A stretch of 64,000 nucleotides of DNA. Origin: Thiothrix nivea DSM 5205 (GTDB taxonomy: Bacteria > Pseudomonadota > Gammaproteobacteria > Thiotrichales > Thiotrichaceae). This document shows positions 1 through 8,735 of the stretch, piece by piece. The notes beneath the pieces were generated by a model, which was not told where the DNA came from, ran no database searches, and was given only the letters and a program-made list of their open reading frames with translations. The DNA is taken from contig NZ_JH651384.1 in the NCBI RefSeq assembly GCF_000260135.1, positions 1,429,693-1,493,692 on the forward strand, written 5' to 3'. The number at the start of each line of letters is the position of its first letter. Within the stretch, counting starts at the first letter, position 1. A program made the position numbers and the translations under genes.

Positions 1-1430
1 CGGCCACCGTACAGGCTGGAAATCTGGCTTTCCAGGCGCTGCTTGCTGGCACTGTAACGGTCTTCTTCCGGCAAGTACATGGTCACACCCAAGGCACGGC
101 CACGTGGAATGATGCTGACCTTGTACACTGGATCGTGCTCAGGCACGCTCAGACCCACAATGGCATGACCCGCTTCGTGGTAAGCCGTCGCCAGCTTTTC
201 ATCTTCCTTCATCACCATGGACTTGCGCTCAGCGCCCATCATGATTTTGTCCTTGGCCTTTTCAAACTCGGCCATGTCAACGGTACGCTTGTTGGCACGT
301 GCCGCGAACAGGGCAGCTTCGTTGACCAAGTTAGCAAGGTCTGCACCAGAGAAACCGGGCGTGCCACGAGCAATCAGGGACGGCTTGACATCATCACCCA
401 CGGGAACCTTGCGCATATGTACCTTGAGGATTTGCTCACGGCCACGCACATCCGGCAACGGCACCACGACCTGACGGTCAAAACGACCAGGGCGCAACAA
501 AGCAGCATCCAGCACATCCGGGCGGTTGGTGGCAGCAATCACGATAATGCCTTCGCTACCTTCAAAACCATCCATTTCCACCAGCAACTGGTTGAGGGTT
601 TGTTCACGCTCGTCATGACCACCGCCCAAACCAGCACCACGCTGGCGGCCTACCGCATCAATCTCGTCAATGAAAATAATGCAAGGTGCGTGTTTCTTGG
701 CCTGATCGAACATGTCGCGCACGCGGGATGCACCCACACCAACGAACATTTCCACGAAATCGGAACCAGAGATACTGAAGAACGGTACTTTGGCCTCGCC
801 CGCAATAGCTTTCGCCAGCAAGGTTTTACCGGTACCTGGGGAACCCACCATCAACACACCACGCGGAATCTTGCCACCCAGTTTCTGGAACTTGCCGGGG
901 TCACGCAGGAACTCAACCAGCTCGGCCACTTCGTCTTTGGCCTCTTCACAGCCTGCCACGTCATTGAAGTTAACCTTGACCTGATCTTCAGTCATCATGC
1001 GGGCGCGGCTCTTACCAAACGACATGGCCCCACGGCCACCGCCACCGCCTTGCATCTGGCGCATGATGTAAATCCACAGCCCGATGATCAGCAGGAAAGG
1101 CACCCAGCTGATAATGATTTCCCACAGAATGGAACGCTCTTCCGGCGGAGCCGCCTGGAACTTGACGTTATATTTGACCAGATCATCAACCAGCTTGGGG
1201 TCATTGGGCGGGCTGTAGGTAACAAAACGGCTGTTGTTGTTATCCAGACCAATGATCTTTTGCCCCTTGATTTCCACTTCCTTGATGCTGCCATTGTGGA
1301 CATTGGTCAGGAAGTCAGAATAAGGGACTGACGATGCCTGTTGGGTAGGCACACTAAATTTGCTGAAAACTGCAATCAGGACGAATGCAATCACAGCCCA
1401 TATCAGCAAATTTTTGGTTAAATCGTTCAA
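1..1430 (-). CDS. ftsH: ATP-dependent zinc metalloprotease FtsH (3' end outside window)
   Basis: Membrane-anchored AAA+ protease that extracts and degrades membrane and short-lived cytosolic proteins. About 476 residues are visible; the C-terminus lies beyond base 1. The protein starts with a transmembrane helix, then a periplasmic segment, a second helix (near 1090-1050) and a Gly-rich stretch before the AAA domain. Walker A reads GSPGTGKT (about residues 193-200), Walker B IIFIDEID, and the zinc-binding HEAGH lies near residue 418. I chose the TTG at 1430 because GGAG stands 7 bases upstream and the N-terminus [10 protein letters not shown] matches the short cytoplasmic leader of the family; no ATG fits. 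It is divergent from nothing close: rlmE lies just upstream on the same strand, the usual rlmE-ftsH pair. Confidence 0.97.
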   Translation of the reverse strand, partial: MNDLTKNLLIWAVIAFVLIAVFSKFSVPTQQASSVPYSDFLTNVHNGSIKEVEIKGQKIIGLDNNNSRFVTYSPPNDPKLVDDLVKYNVKFQAAPPEERSILWEIIISWVPFLLIIGLWIYIMRQMQGGGGGRGAMSFGKSRARMMTEDQVKVNFNDVAGCEEAKDEVAELVEFLRDPGKFQKLGGKIPRGVLMVGSPGTGKTLLAKAIAGEAKVPFFSISGSDFVEMFVGVGASRVRDMFDQAKKHAPCIIFIDEIDAVGRQRGAGLGGGHDEREQTLNQLLVEMDGFEGSEGIIVIAATNRPDVLDAALLRPGRFDRQVVVPLPDVRGREQILKVHMRKVPVGDDVKPSLIARGTPGFSGADLANLVNEAALFAARANKRTVDMAEFEKAKDKIMMGAERKSMVMKEDEKLATAYHEAGHAIVGLSVPEHDPVYKVSIIPRGRALGVTMYLPEEDRYSASKQRLESQISSLYGG

Positions 1431-1487
1431 CTGATTTCTCCACTGTCAACTGGCGTTATCCATTATGTAACACCGATACCTGACATA

Positions 1488-2108
1488 TTACAACACAAAA
1501 CCCTGTGCTAACACATAAACCTCCCGGCTTCGCGGTCTTGAGGCCGCCGGTTTGCGCACTTTTACTGTCCGAAAACTGCTGCGGACATCCCGGAGAAATG
1601 CTTCCGAACCATCTCCCTGGAATAATTTCACCAAAAAGGCTCCATTTACCTTTAATACCTGCTTTGCCATATCCAGTGCAAGTTCACACAGATGAATGGC
1701 GCGCGGTTGGTCGACAGCATCCACCCCACTCATATTGGGGGCCATGTCGGAAATAACAAGGTCAGCCTTCTCTTCCCCCAATAAACCCAGGATTTCCGCC
1801 AGCACGGCATCTTCCCGGAAATCACCCAGCACGAATTCAACGAATGGCAACGGGTCTAGCGGCAGGATGTCACTTGCCACAATCCGGCCTTTTTGCCCCA
1901 CTACCTGGGTGGCGTACTGGCTCCAGCCGCCGGGCGCGGCACCGAGATCCACCACTTTCATACCCGGTTGCAGGATGCGGTCTTTTTCCTGGATTTCCTT
2001 CAACTTGTAAACCGCGCGCGAACGGTAACCTTCCTGCTGCGCCTTTTTGACGTATTCATCACTGAAATGCTCGCCCAGCCAGCGGTTACTGCTTTTGCTT
2101 CTTGCCAT
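1488..2108 (-). CDS. rlmE: 23S rRNA 2'-O-ribose U2552 methyltransferase RlmE
   Basis: SAM-dependent methyltransferase that 2'-O-methylates U2552 in the A loop of 23S rRNA at a late stage of 50S assembly. The 206-residue length is normal for the family. The SAM-binding motif [14 protein letters not shown] is near residues 53-66, the catalytic Asp in [10 protein letters not shown] near 120-130, and the catalytic Lys in AFLVKLFQG near 160. It precedes ftsH on the same strand with a 57-base gap, the standard operon order, and is divergent from yhbY with 45 bases between the two starts, so both promoters must lie in or overlap these coding ends. Confidence 0.97.
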   Translation of the reverse strand: MARSKSSNRWLGEHFSDEYVKKAQQEGYRSRAVYKLKEIQEKDRILQPGMKVVDLGAAPGGWSQYATQVVGQKGRIVASDILPLDPLPFVEFVLGDFREDAVLAEILGLLGEEKADLVISDMAPNMSGVDAVDQPRAIHLCELALDMAKQVLKVNGAFLVKLFQGDGSEAFLRDVRSSFRTVKVRKPAASRPRSREVYVLAQGFVL

Positions 2109-2153
2109 GCCTCGTTGTCACTCATACACTTGCTGAATTTACGGAAGCGTACC

Positions 2154-2453
2154 ATGGAACTGAACGAAGCACAGAGAAAACGCCTGCGTGGCCGCGCCCA
2201 CGACCTCCACCCTGTCGTCATGATTGGCCAGCACGGCCTGAAGCCTACCGTACTGGAAGAAATCTCCAGCGCCCTTGACCATCATCAATTGATCAAAATA
2301 AAGTTGAACGTCGGCGACCGCGACTTACGCGATGAAATGATTGAACAAGTCACCCAATACAGCCAGTCGCAACTGATTCAACGGATAGGCAATGTTGCCG
2401 TGCTGTATCGTCGTAATCCGGACAGGCCAGACATCCTCAAAGAAGCGATATAA
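2154..2453 (+). CDS. yhbY: Ribosome-associated CRM-domain RNA-binding protein YhbY
   Basis: Small CRM-domain protein that binds pre-50S particles and assists ribosome assembly. It is 99 residues, the usual size, and carries the CRM core: AHDLHPVVMIGQHGL with the GxxG-type loop (IGQHGL), then HHQLIKIKL. The reading frame is open further upstream, but the ATG at 2154 gives the family N-terminus MELNEAQRKRLRG and the upstream part is antisense to rlmE. It is divergent from rlmE, as in many gammaproteobacteria. Confidence 0.95.
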   Translation: MELNEAQRKRLRGRAHDLHPVVMIGQHGLKPTVLEEISSALDHHQLIKIKLNVGDRDLRDEMIEQVTQYSQSQLIQRIGNVAVLYRRNPDRPDILKEAI

Positions 2454-2492
2454 CCGTCACAGTCGGGGCAAGCGCTTTTACCCGGGTAAACC

Positions 2493-3215
2493 ATGCAAAA
2501 CAATGATACAAAAAAACCGTCCCGACCCGTTACTCGCCAGGGTCAGATTGAACACATCCTCAGCCAGCTTACACCCGAACAATTACGGGCGTTTGTACAG
2601 GAAAAAGCCCTGCAGGATACGGACTTCCGCGACACCCTGCTGATCTGCTTTTCTGACCTGTTGGGCAGTGATGAGCCTGCCGAACCGAAATACCGGCAAA
2701 TGCTGATGGATATGGCACAACGTTACGCCACCAGCGAAGGTTACATCCATGCCACCAATGCGCAAAACCTGACGGATACCATCCGTAAAATGCTGGAAGT
2801 CGCCCGCAAGGCCACCACACCCACCCGCGAAACCACCGACCTGTGCCTGGCCGTGATTGGCAGCCTGCCGCAACTGGCGGACAGGATAGAAGACCCGGAA
2901 GAACATGTGTACACCCTGATGCGCACGGCCTGCACAACGCTGTGGGAATGCTCCAGCATGCTGCCCGCCGAACGTCAGGAACAATTGTTTGAGCGTATTG
3001 TGCAGGAATATGGCAACCCGGCTTATGTCGACCTAGACCTGGACAACTCCCTGCTATCCCTACTTAAAGATTGGGCAAGGGATGACAAAAAACGTCAAAC
3101 CGCCTGCCTGCGCCAACTTGAGCAACTGCTGAAATCGCCCGAAAAAGACAACTGGCGCAAAAACTATTTGCTGGAACAGACCAACAGTTTGATCGGATTC
3201 TGGAAAGACAAGTAA
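2493..3215 (+). CDS. Hypothetical helical protein, 240 aa
   Basis: I do not recognise this family with certainty. The 240-residue product has no signal peptide or membrane segment. Its sequence is rich in Leu, Gln and charged residues in heptad-like spacing (for example residues 15-45 and 165-225), so an all-helical, repeat-like fold is likely; the central part is loosely reminiscent of the C-terminal helical region of some SWIM zinc-finger proteins, but no zinc-binding Cys/His cluster is present. It begins 39 bases after yhbY and could be cotranscribed with it. It is convergent with the L,D-transpeptidase gene. Confidence 0.75.
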   Translation: MQNNDTKKPSRPVTRQGQIEHILSQLTPEQLRAFVQEKALQDTDFRDTLLICFSDLLGSDEPAEPKYRQMLMDMAQRYATSEGYIHATNAQNLTDTIRKMLEVARKATTPTRETTDLCLAVIGSLPQLADRIEDPEEHVYTLMRTACTTLWECSSMLPAERQEQLFERIVQEYGNPAYVDLDLDNSLLSLLKDWARDDKKRQTACLRQLEQLLKSPEKDNWRKNYLLEQTNSLIGFWKDK

Positions 3216-3233
3216 GTTCGGTGTGCCTTGCCT

Positions 3234-3998
3234 TTACGGTAAACCCACAGTAGCCATCCGCAAATGACCCAGCTCACTTGCTGGAACCTGCACCAACACA
3301 GGATTTGCCGCAGGTTTCAGCCACACCAGCACTTCCAGCAGATTTTCCTTCGACATTGCCGTACAGCCGGAGGTCGCCGCCTCAGGATCAAGCCAGACAT
3401 GCAGGAAAATGGCGCTGCCCCGCCCCGCTACAGTGCCCAGCATATTATGGCCAACGATCATGCCGTATTCGTATTGGTGGTCGTCACGGCGCATCCGCTC
3501 AAAAGAGTTCCAGAGCTGTTTGGGTTCGTTAGCTTGCGAAAGTGGAATGCTTCGCCAGTGGTTATAGTCGGGTGAGTCGGTTGCATCGACAAAATAATCG
3601 CGGTCGCCAGCCTGACGGTAAAGCATTTGCACACCTGCCGGAGCTTGCCGCGCATAGCCAAAGACTGTTCCCAACGGAAAGATGCCCGCAGGGGCTTTGC
3701 CATCACCCTCCCTCTTTTGTACACCCGCGCCATCGACATGCAAGCCACGCCCCCAGCCGAGGCCGTTACGCCCTATCCTGACCGGGATGCTACCCCCAAC
3801 CACATGCCACTGACCTCCGGTTTTTTCCATCCGTTGCAGACTGGCAGTGGAAACATCCCAGTCGACAGCCGTAACCAACAGAACCTGGGTAGTAGCGGCG
3901 GGAAGGTCGGGCATACCCACCGCCAGCTCGGGTTTTGGAGAACAGGCAGCAAGCAGCATAGCCAGTAAACTGGGGAAAAGCCGAAAAAGGTTAGACAT
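3234..3998 (-). CDS. L,D-transpeptidase (YkuD-type) lipoprotein
   Basis: Predicted periplasmic L,D-transpeptidase acting on peptidoglycan peptides. The ATG at 3998 gives a lipoprotein signal, MSNLFRLFPSLLAMLLAACS, with lipobox LLAAC; an upstream in-frame ATG (4043) would add 15 polar residues before the signal and is less likely. The catalytic signature is intact at the C-terminus: His in IFLHVWL and nucleophilic Cys in ATSGCTAM, the HX(n)SGC pattern of YkuD enzymes. A KAPAGIFPLG segment is the typical substrate-facing motif. The protein could instead be a YkuD-fold protein of the YafK/ErfK branch with another acceptor (lipoprotein or protein attachment). Confidence 0.85.
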   Translation of the reverse strand: MSNLFRLFPSLLAMLLAACSPKPELAVGMPDLPAATTQVLLVTAVDWDVSTASLQRMEKTGGQWHVVGGSIPVRIGRNGLGWGRGLHVDGAGVQKREGDGKAPAGIFPLGTVFGYARQAPAGVQMLYRQAGDRDYFVDATDSPDYNHWRSIPLSQANEPKQLWNSFERMRRDDHQYEYGMIVGHNMLGTVAGRGSAIFLHVWLDPEAATSGCTAMSKENLLEVLVWLKPAANPVLVQVPASELGHLRMATVGLP

Positions 3999-4028
3999 AT
4001 CGGGAGGATCCCATATTGAAGGCGAGGA

Positions 4029-4058
4029 TTGCACATTACACATGATGACTAATAATTA
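4029..4058 (+). promoter_or_regulatory. Candidate promoter for the 4064-4231 RNA
   Basis: TTGCAC at 4029-4034 is a good -35 match, and the AT-rich run TAATAATTATA at 4050-4060 offers -10 candidates at spacings of 16-18 bases. Transcription would start near 4064 and reach the terminator at 4205-4228. Inference from sequence only. Confidence 0.4.
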
Positions 4059-4063
4059 TAGAG

Positions 4064-4231
4064 TTATTAGCAGCTAAAACTAGGGGTATCAACAGGATAG
4101 GGATACCTTCTGCTACTTTGGTTCGAGCCTGAAAACTTGCTATGGTTAGAAGCGAAAACACACACTAGTTAATGATAACAATTTCGACCCTCACACACTC
4201 CCTCGGCCACCCAGTGGGTGGCCTTTTTATT
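4064..4231 (+). ncRNA. Candidate structured small RNA
   Basis: About 165 bases without a plausible reading frame, bounded by a promoter-like sequence and a strong intrinsic terminator. The stretch folds locally: GGTATC (4085-4090 region) pairs with GATACC about 11 bases later, and CTTCT pairs with AGAAG to enclose a smaller hairpin around GGTTCGAGCC, which looks like a tRNA T-arm (TTCGA in a 7-base loop on a wobble-rich 5-bp stem). The rest does not form a tRNA. I cannot assign it to a known RNA family; the U-rich tail would suit an Hfq-dependent trans-acting RNA. Confidence 0.45.
4205..4231 (+). terminator. Rho-independent terminator
   Basis: GGCCACCC (4205-4212), loop AGT, GGGTGGCC (4216-4223), then TTTTTATTTT. 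The perfect 8-bp GC-rich stem with a T tract makes this a strong terminator for plus-strand transcription, although no plus-strand gene precedes it; this is the main reason for proposing a small RNA upstream. Confidence 0.85.
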
Positions 4232-4232
4232 T

Positions 4233-5072
4233 TCAACAACCCGTCATCTCATCATAAAAACCATTGATTATCTCGTCATATAACGTTTGGGCTGGTTGAT
4301 AACCTTGTCCAGCTGCCGTATAAGCAAGACTCTTTGCTTTATCCCTATCCACAGGCACACCATCCCCATGCAAATATTGCAGGCTCTCACGGTACAAGCT
4401 GGCAGCCTCATCTGACTGCTGGCCTATGCCCGGTTTTCGGTCAGTTTTATCGCAAGCGCTGAGGGTAGCGCTGCCAAAGGCGGATAACACCAGCCCGACA
4501 CCGCATAAAGCCTTAATCAGCTGTTGGCAAAACATGGCTCGGCTGTGGCTACGCTGCAAACGCAGGCTGAGGAAAATCGCCCCAGTGCTGCCCGCCCGGA
4601 TGGCGTGGGCATTATGCAGGGTAGTCAGACCCACGCAGCCCTCACCGGCAAACAGTACTTGACAGTCGGGTGTATGACTGCGCCTACCTGTCAGCGTATC
4701 CACTGAATATTGTTCAACCTCAATGGAACCATCCACTGCCAGCAACAGATTGAAGATGCCAGGGTGGGCATGGGGCGGAATCTGCATACCTTGCGGTAGC
4801 GCATGGGCCGCCATTTTCCAGCCCAGATCTTCCGCAAACTGCATGACATGATACTGTTGCGGATGCTGGAACAATCGCTGCCGTAACTCCGTCAGACCAC
4901 GCTGCACATGCTTATCATGGCACAAAACGGGGGATAATTTATGTAGATAACACAGGACTTTGCCCTGATAGCCAGCAGTCTCGGCATAGTAAGGGGGGGT
5001 TGCCTGCAATTGGTGGCGCAAGCGCCATAACCCGAACTGTAGCCGGGGTGAAAAACATCTGTTGTTGTGCAT
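4233..5072 (-). CDS. Cupin-like protein fused to a Sel1-repeat lipoprotein-like tail
   Basis: 279 residues in two unlike halves. Residues 1-175 look like a cysteine-dioxygenase-type cupin: a PPHAHPG motif (residues 99-105) supplies the metal-binding histidines and a second His lies in LHNAHAI. Residues 180-207 read exactly like a lipoprotein signal peptide (Met, short basic region, hydrophobic core, lipobox LSAC), and residues 222-270 form a Sel1-like repeat (YLHGDGVPVDRDKAKSLAYTAA). The halves are in one frame without a stop. Either this is a real fusion, with cytoplasmic cupin and periplasmic Sel1 parts joined by one membrane helix, or two genes merged when a stop codon was lost. I see no good ribosome site before the internal ATG (4535), which favours the fusion. 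Confidence 0.7.
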   Translation of the reverse strand: MHNNRCFSPRLQFGLWRLRHQLQATPPYYAETAGYQGKVLCYLHKLSPVLCHDKHVQRGLTELRQRLFQHPQQYHVMQFAEDLGWKMAAHALPQGMQIPPHAHPGIFNLLLAVDGSIEVEQYSVDTLTGRRSHTPDCQVLFAGEGCVGLTTLHNAHAIRAGSTGAIFLSLRLQRSHSRAMFCQQLIKALCGVGLVLSAFGSATLSACDKTDRKPGIGQQSDEAASLYRESLQYLHGDGVPVDRDKAKSLAYTAAGQGYQPAQTLYDEIINGFYDEMTGC

Positions 5073-5244
5073 GATTGCCTCTCCAGATTACTGGTTCAGT
5101 CATCAAGTCCCGCTAGATATTTAGTTGGCTATGCTTGACCAAATAAATCCGACCAGTGCGGAACCGGCCTTATCACCAATACCACGCGCCCCAGCATTCA
5201 AAGAAGGTGGTCATAAATATAATTCTATCAATATTTTCACCCTA

Positions 5245-5592
5245 TTAATCCAATTCACACCCCCCCATCCTTCCACAAAAATCTGCTTTTACAGATTCAT
5301 AGTCCATATCCATATAACTTTGAGGTTGTGATGCTAAATTTGTCGGGGTAAACCCAAGCAGAACCAAGGGCGTACTTCCAGTTGAATAAAACAAAGCTCC
5401 ATTAGCTGGATTATGAAAATAATAGCCACTAGGGGCTGTATAACCCAAGGCTATATCCAGAATAGGATATTCGTATTCACTAGCCATTATTCCATTAAAC
5501 ATTATTACGCGGCTATCGGCATTAACGGATACACTTCCAAGGGTAAGAGTTAGTCCAAAAAAAGCCAAGCGAAAGAATTTTTTGCCAAACAT
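5245..5592 (-). CDS. Small secreted protein, function unknown
   Basis: 115 residues with a clear Sec signal peptide (MFGKKFFRLAFFGLTLTLGSVSVNA, cleavage after NA). The mature part is about 90 residues, rich in Tyr, Gly and Pro, with two Cys near the C-terminus (FCGRMGGC) that could form a disulfide. A strong AAGGAGGT site lies 5593-5604. It is divergent from the hybrid kinase gene, and the palindrome at 5660-5677 lies between them, so both may respond to the same regulator. Family not recognised. Confidence 0.7.
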   Translation of the reverse strand: MFGKKFFRLAFFGLTLTLGSVSVNADSRVIMFNGIMASEYEYPILDIALGYTAPSGYYFHNPANGALFYSTGSTPLVLLGFTPTNLASQPQSYMDMDYESVKADFCGRMGGCELD

Positions 5593-5659
5593 GATAATAC
5601 CTCCTTAAAATTCAAAACTGTTGTTGCGTTTAGATTAAAAGGGTTATGCTGTACCGGCA

Positions 5660-5677
5660 ATGATACTTAAGTACCAT
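5660..5677. promoter_or_regulatory. Palindromic operator box 1
   Basis: ATGATACTTAAGTACCAT, one mismatch from the perfect palindrome ATGGTACTTAAGTACCAT found at 11840-11857. A -10 hexamer TATAAA (5699-5704) begins exactly 22 bases after the box, the same distance as at the second site, putting the box centre near -42 of the likely start. This is the position of a class II activator. The target on the plus strand is the hybrid kinase gene; on the minus strand a TTTAAT hexamer (5640-5635) could serve the small secreted protein. Confidence 0.7.
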
Positions 5678-5741
5678 CCAAAATCCCTGATAACCAGCTA
5701 TAAATAAAACAAGCCCACAAAACTGGAAGACGGAGCCTGTT

Positions 5742-7490
5742 GTGCCTGATTCCCCTGAACACGCCATCCAGCATGAAAAGCTCAGGTTGCTCTACCGCAA
5801 CCTGAAAGCCTCCCTGCCCGGCAACCTGGTGGTGTGCTTCATTCTCAACGGCGTATTCTGGGAAGAAGTTAGCCAAGCCTACATCGTGGGGTGGGCGCTA
5901 TCCCTGAAAGCCTTGCTGCTGGCACGCTACCTTGACTACCGCCAGTTCTGGAGCGGGCAGTTTGAAAAGCTTCCGACCCGCTACTGGGAGTGGCGTTTCA
6001 CTGCCGGGACAGCCCTGACAGGGGTGATGTGGGGTATCCTGTTTACCCTGTTCCTGATGCCGGAAAAACCGGATTATGTGTTGTTCATCCTTGGCATCTA
6101 CACCATCCTGATTACAATAGCGAATATCACCACGGCGGCGCGGATGCCTGCATTCCTGGCGTTTTTGCTGCCAACCTCTCTGCCCTTGATTGTCAGTCTA
6201 CTATGGGTCGGGGAAACGCTGTACACGGTGATGGGCATTAGCTTCCTGATGTTTGTCGCGGTGAATGTCTTCATTTGTCACATCTACAGCCGCAACATCC
6301 ATCGGACTATCAAGCTCCAAATTGAAAATGCCCAGTTGATCCAGCGCTTGGAGAATGAAAAATACCGCGCTGAAAAGAACCAGTCGGTTGCCGAGCAGGC
6401 GATGCAAGCCAAGGATAAATTCCTCGCCGCCGCCAGCCACGACCTGCGCCAACCGCTGCATACCCAAGGGCTGTATCTGGATGCCATCGAATCCTTTGTC
6501 CACCCCAAGGGTGTTGGCCATCTGGGAGCTTTACGCAAAACCAATGCCGCGCTTTCCAGCCTGTTTGACAGCCTGCTGGATGTGTCGCGCCTGAATGCAG
6601 GCATTGTGGAAGCTGCCCCCATCCACGTTTGTCTGAACCGCGTCCTGCTACGGCTACGTGACGAATTTCAACCCCATGCAGCCAGGAAAGGGCTATTCCT
6701 GAAGCTGGAGTGTGAAAACCTGCCGGTATTTACCGACCCGGTACTGCTGGAACGGATTGTGCGCAACCTGCTCGCCAACGCCATCCGCTACACCCATGCG
6801 GGCGTCATCGCGCTTTCCTGCCACCAGGTAGGCAAGGATCAGGTACGGGTACTGGTATCCGATACCGGCATTGGCATCCCGGAACATGAACAGCCGCATA
6901 TTTTCGATGAATATTACCAACTGGATAATCCGGAACGTGACCGCAGCAAAGGCTTGGGGCTAGGGCTGGCCATTGTCAAAAAGCTGTGCCAATTGCTGGA
7001 CATCAGCATAACCTGCCAGTCAGCGGTGGGGGAAGGCTCCACCTTTACCCTGCATGTACCGCTGGGCGACGCCGAACTGGTAAGGCAAGAGCGCAAACCC
7101 GCCCAGATCATCCCCCTGGAAGGCGTGCGGGTGCTGGTGATTGACGACGAGCCGGACATCCTCGCCAGTATGGGGCATTTGCTGGGAAGTTGGGGATGCC
7201 TCCCTATCACGGCGGAATCAGCCACGGAAGCGTTGCAAACCATCGACCGCAGCGGCCTGCAACCGGATCTCATCATCGCCGACTACCGCTTGCGGGCAGG
7301 GCAAACCGGCGCGGAAGCAATTGCCACCATCCACCGGCACTGCCAGCGTGCAATCCCCGCCATGATCGTCACCGGCGACACCAGCCGCGAACGCCTGCGC
7401 GAAGCCAACGCCAGCGGTTTGTACCTGCTGCACAAGCCGGTCGCGCCGGGGCAGCTACGCGCTACCATGAACCAGTTGATCAAAGCGTAA
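5742..7490 (+). CDS. Hybrid sensor histidine kinase/response regulator
   Basis: 582-residue membrane kinase. Residues 28-180 form about five to six membrane helices with no periplasmic domain, followed by a coiled coil (190-225). The HisKA box is AASHDLRQPLH with His233; the ATPase domain has Asn346 (LLANAIRYTHAG), Asp374 (DTGIG) and GLGLGLAIVKKL at 404-415. A receiver domain fills the C-terminus: acidic pair at 468-469, phosphoacceptor Asp514, Thr544 and Lys565. It starts at GTG 5742 behind CGGAG. The palindrome and -10 upstream suggest control by the local regulators. Together with the response regulator 117 bases downstream it probably forms a phosphotransfer pair. Confidence 0.93.
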   Translation: MPDSPEHAIQHEKLRLLYRNLKASLPGNLVVCFILNGVFWEEVSQAYIVGWALSLKALLLARYLDYRQFWSGQFEKLPTRYWEWRFTAGTALTGVMWGILFTLFLMPEKPDYVLFILGIYTILITIANITTAARMPAFLAFLLPTSLPLIVSLLWVGETLYTVMGISFLMFVAVNVFICHIYSRNIHRTIKLQIENAQLIQRLENEKYRAEKNQSVAEQAMQAKDKFLAAASHDLRQPLHTQGLYLDAIESFVHPKGVGHLGALRKTNAALSSLFDSLLDVSRLNAGIVEAAPIHVCLNRVLLRLRDEFQPHAARKGLFLKLECENLPVFTDPVLLERIVRNLLANAIRYTHAGVIALSCHQVGKDQVRVLVSDTGIGIPEHEQPHIFDEYYQLDNPERDRSKGLGLGLAIVKKLCQLLDISITCQSAVGEGSTFTLHVPLGDAELVRQERKPAQIIPLEGVRVLVIDDEPDILASMGHLLGSWGCLPITAESATEALQTIDRSGLQPDLIIADYRLRAGQTGAEAIATIHRHCQRAIPAMIVTGDTSRERLREANASGLYLLHKPVAPGQLRATMNQLIKA

Positions 7491-7607
7491 AATATGTCCC
7501 TTACAGATTGTCGTGCTTTTGTGGACTGTAGCTGTCTATGCACTAAACTTTATCTACCCTCCCCATAAATAACCTCTTGGCAAAGAGGCGCAAGAAAAAG
7601 GTTTGGT

Positions 7608-8285
7608 ATGCAGGAAGCGTTGGTTGTGGAAGACGTGGCCGAATCAGGCCGCTGGTTACGCTGTTTGCTGGAAGAAGCCTTCCCCGGCATAAAGGTTTCC
7701 GTGTGCCGCAATTGCCGTAGTTCCGTTGAATATTTGTCAGCAAACCACCCTGACCTAGCGTTGGTCGACATCAACCTGCCGGATGGCAACGGCCTGCACC
7801 TGATTCCCCACATCCTGCAAACATCGCCCCAAGCATCCGTCATCGTCACTACGATACTGGATGATCAGGAACACATCCTCACCGCTTTGCAGGCAGGCGC
7901 GCATGGCTATCTGCTGAAAGACTTGTCTGAGCAACAATTTATCCGCAAGCTGCGCGGCATCCTCAAGGGCGACCCGCCGCTATCGCCCAAGGTGGCGCGC
8001 AAAGTGCTGCAATACTTCAACGGCAACGGAGCATCCGCAACCAACAAAGACATGACCGCCTCCCCAACAGCAACGGAAGTGGAAGGTCTATCGGAACGCG
8101 AACGCGAGGTCTTCGTGCTGATCGCCAAAGGCTTGAGCCGCAAGGAGGTGGCGGAACTGCTGCACCTGTCCGACAACACCATCGCCACGCATGTGCGTAA
8201 TGTTTACCGCAAGCTCAATATTTCCAGCCGGGCGGAAGCCGCGCTGGAGGCGTGCCGTTTGGGGCTGATCAGCACGGAGTTTTGA
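7608..8285 (+). CDS. LuxR/NarL-family response regulator (RR1)
   Basis: 225 residues with an N-terminal receiver domain (acidic residues at 8-10, phosphoacceptor Asp54 in ALVDINLPDG, Thr82, Lys104) and a C-terminal LuxR-type helix-turn-helix at about 155-218 (LSEREREVFVLIAKGLSRKEVAEL). A 20-residue Thr/Ala-rich linker joins them. It lies 117 bases after the hybrid kinase on the same strand. LuxR-type regulators bind short inverted repeats as dimers, so RR1 (or RR2 at 16552) is a natural candidate to bind the TAC-TTAA-GTA palindromes of this region; this pairing is inference. Confidence 0.93.
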   Translation: MQEALVVEDVAESGRWLRCLLEEAFPGIKVSVCRNCRSSVEYLSANHPDLALVDINLPDGNGLHLIPHILQTSPQASVIVTTILDDQEHILTALQAGAHGYLLKDLSEQQFIRKLRGILKGDPPLSPKVARKVLQYFNGNGASATNKDMTASPTATEVEGLSEREREVFVLIAKGLSRKEVAELLHLSDNTIATHVRNVYRKLNISSRAEAALEACRLGLISTEF

Positions 8286-8291
8286 CCGTGG

Positions 8292-8735
8292 TTATGTTTC
8301 TGGCGAAAGGTCACTGCCCTGCCCGTCGGTGCAGGTGATATGCGAAAAATGATGCCCGCCGGTCACTGTGCCCCATTCGCCGTCCAAGGCATCGCCGTCC
8401 TTGGTATTATGTATCCAGATGGCGTGATCTTCCGGCCAGTTAAGGCTAATGCTCCAAGCATCCTGGCTGGGATGGGCAACACCCTTGAAACCTTGTTGCC
8501 GACAAAATGCAGTGGCGATATGACGTTGACTGGCAGCGCCGCAACGTTCACGGTTCAGGGGATTAAACAAGTCAGTCGGATCGCCCCAACCGGAGCCAGC
8601 AACACACTTGTCGATCGGCAGGCCATTGGTTTCAGGAGGTTCAAAGCGGGTCTCCGTGGCATACAGCAACTGACCCGATAATAGCAAGGGTAACGTCAGG
8701 AGTTTGCTTGTGATTGACAGATGGTTGATTTTCAA
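8292..8735 (-). CDS. Secreted four-cysteine protein, function unknown
   Basis: The frame is open to 8918, but the TTG at 8735, with GGAAG 7 bases upstream, begins a convincing Sec signal peptide (KINHLSITSKLLTLPLLLSG, cleavage after LYA). The mature protein is about 120 residues with four Cys (KCVAG, RCGAA, FCRQQ, ITCTD), enough for two disulfides, and many Trp, His and Gly residues. I do not recognise the family; small secreted lectin-like or inhibitor folds have such composition. It ends 6 bases from RR1 (convergent) and its start overlaps the start of the next kinase gene by about 26 bases in divergent orientation, so the two cannot be initiated independently of each other's leader DNA. 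Confidence 0.6.
   Translation of the reverse strand: MKINHLSITSKLLTLPLLLSGQLLYATETRFEPPETNGLPIDKCVAGSGWGDPTDLFNPLNRERCGAASQRHIATAFCRQQGFKGVAHPSQDAWSISLNWPEDHAIWIHNTKDGDALDGEWGTVTGGHHFSHITCTDGQGSDLSPET

Noticed and set aside
135-1331. Long plus-strand open frame of 398 codons
   Set aside because: It is antisense to ftsH, which has all family motifs; the plus-strand translation is His-rich without any recognisable domain.
4108-4140. T-arm-like GGTTCGAGCC as a possible tRNA gene
   Set aside because: No acceptor, D or anticodon stems can be formed around it; kept only as part of the small RNA candidate.
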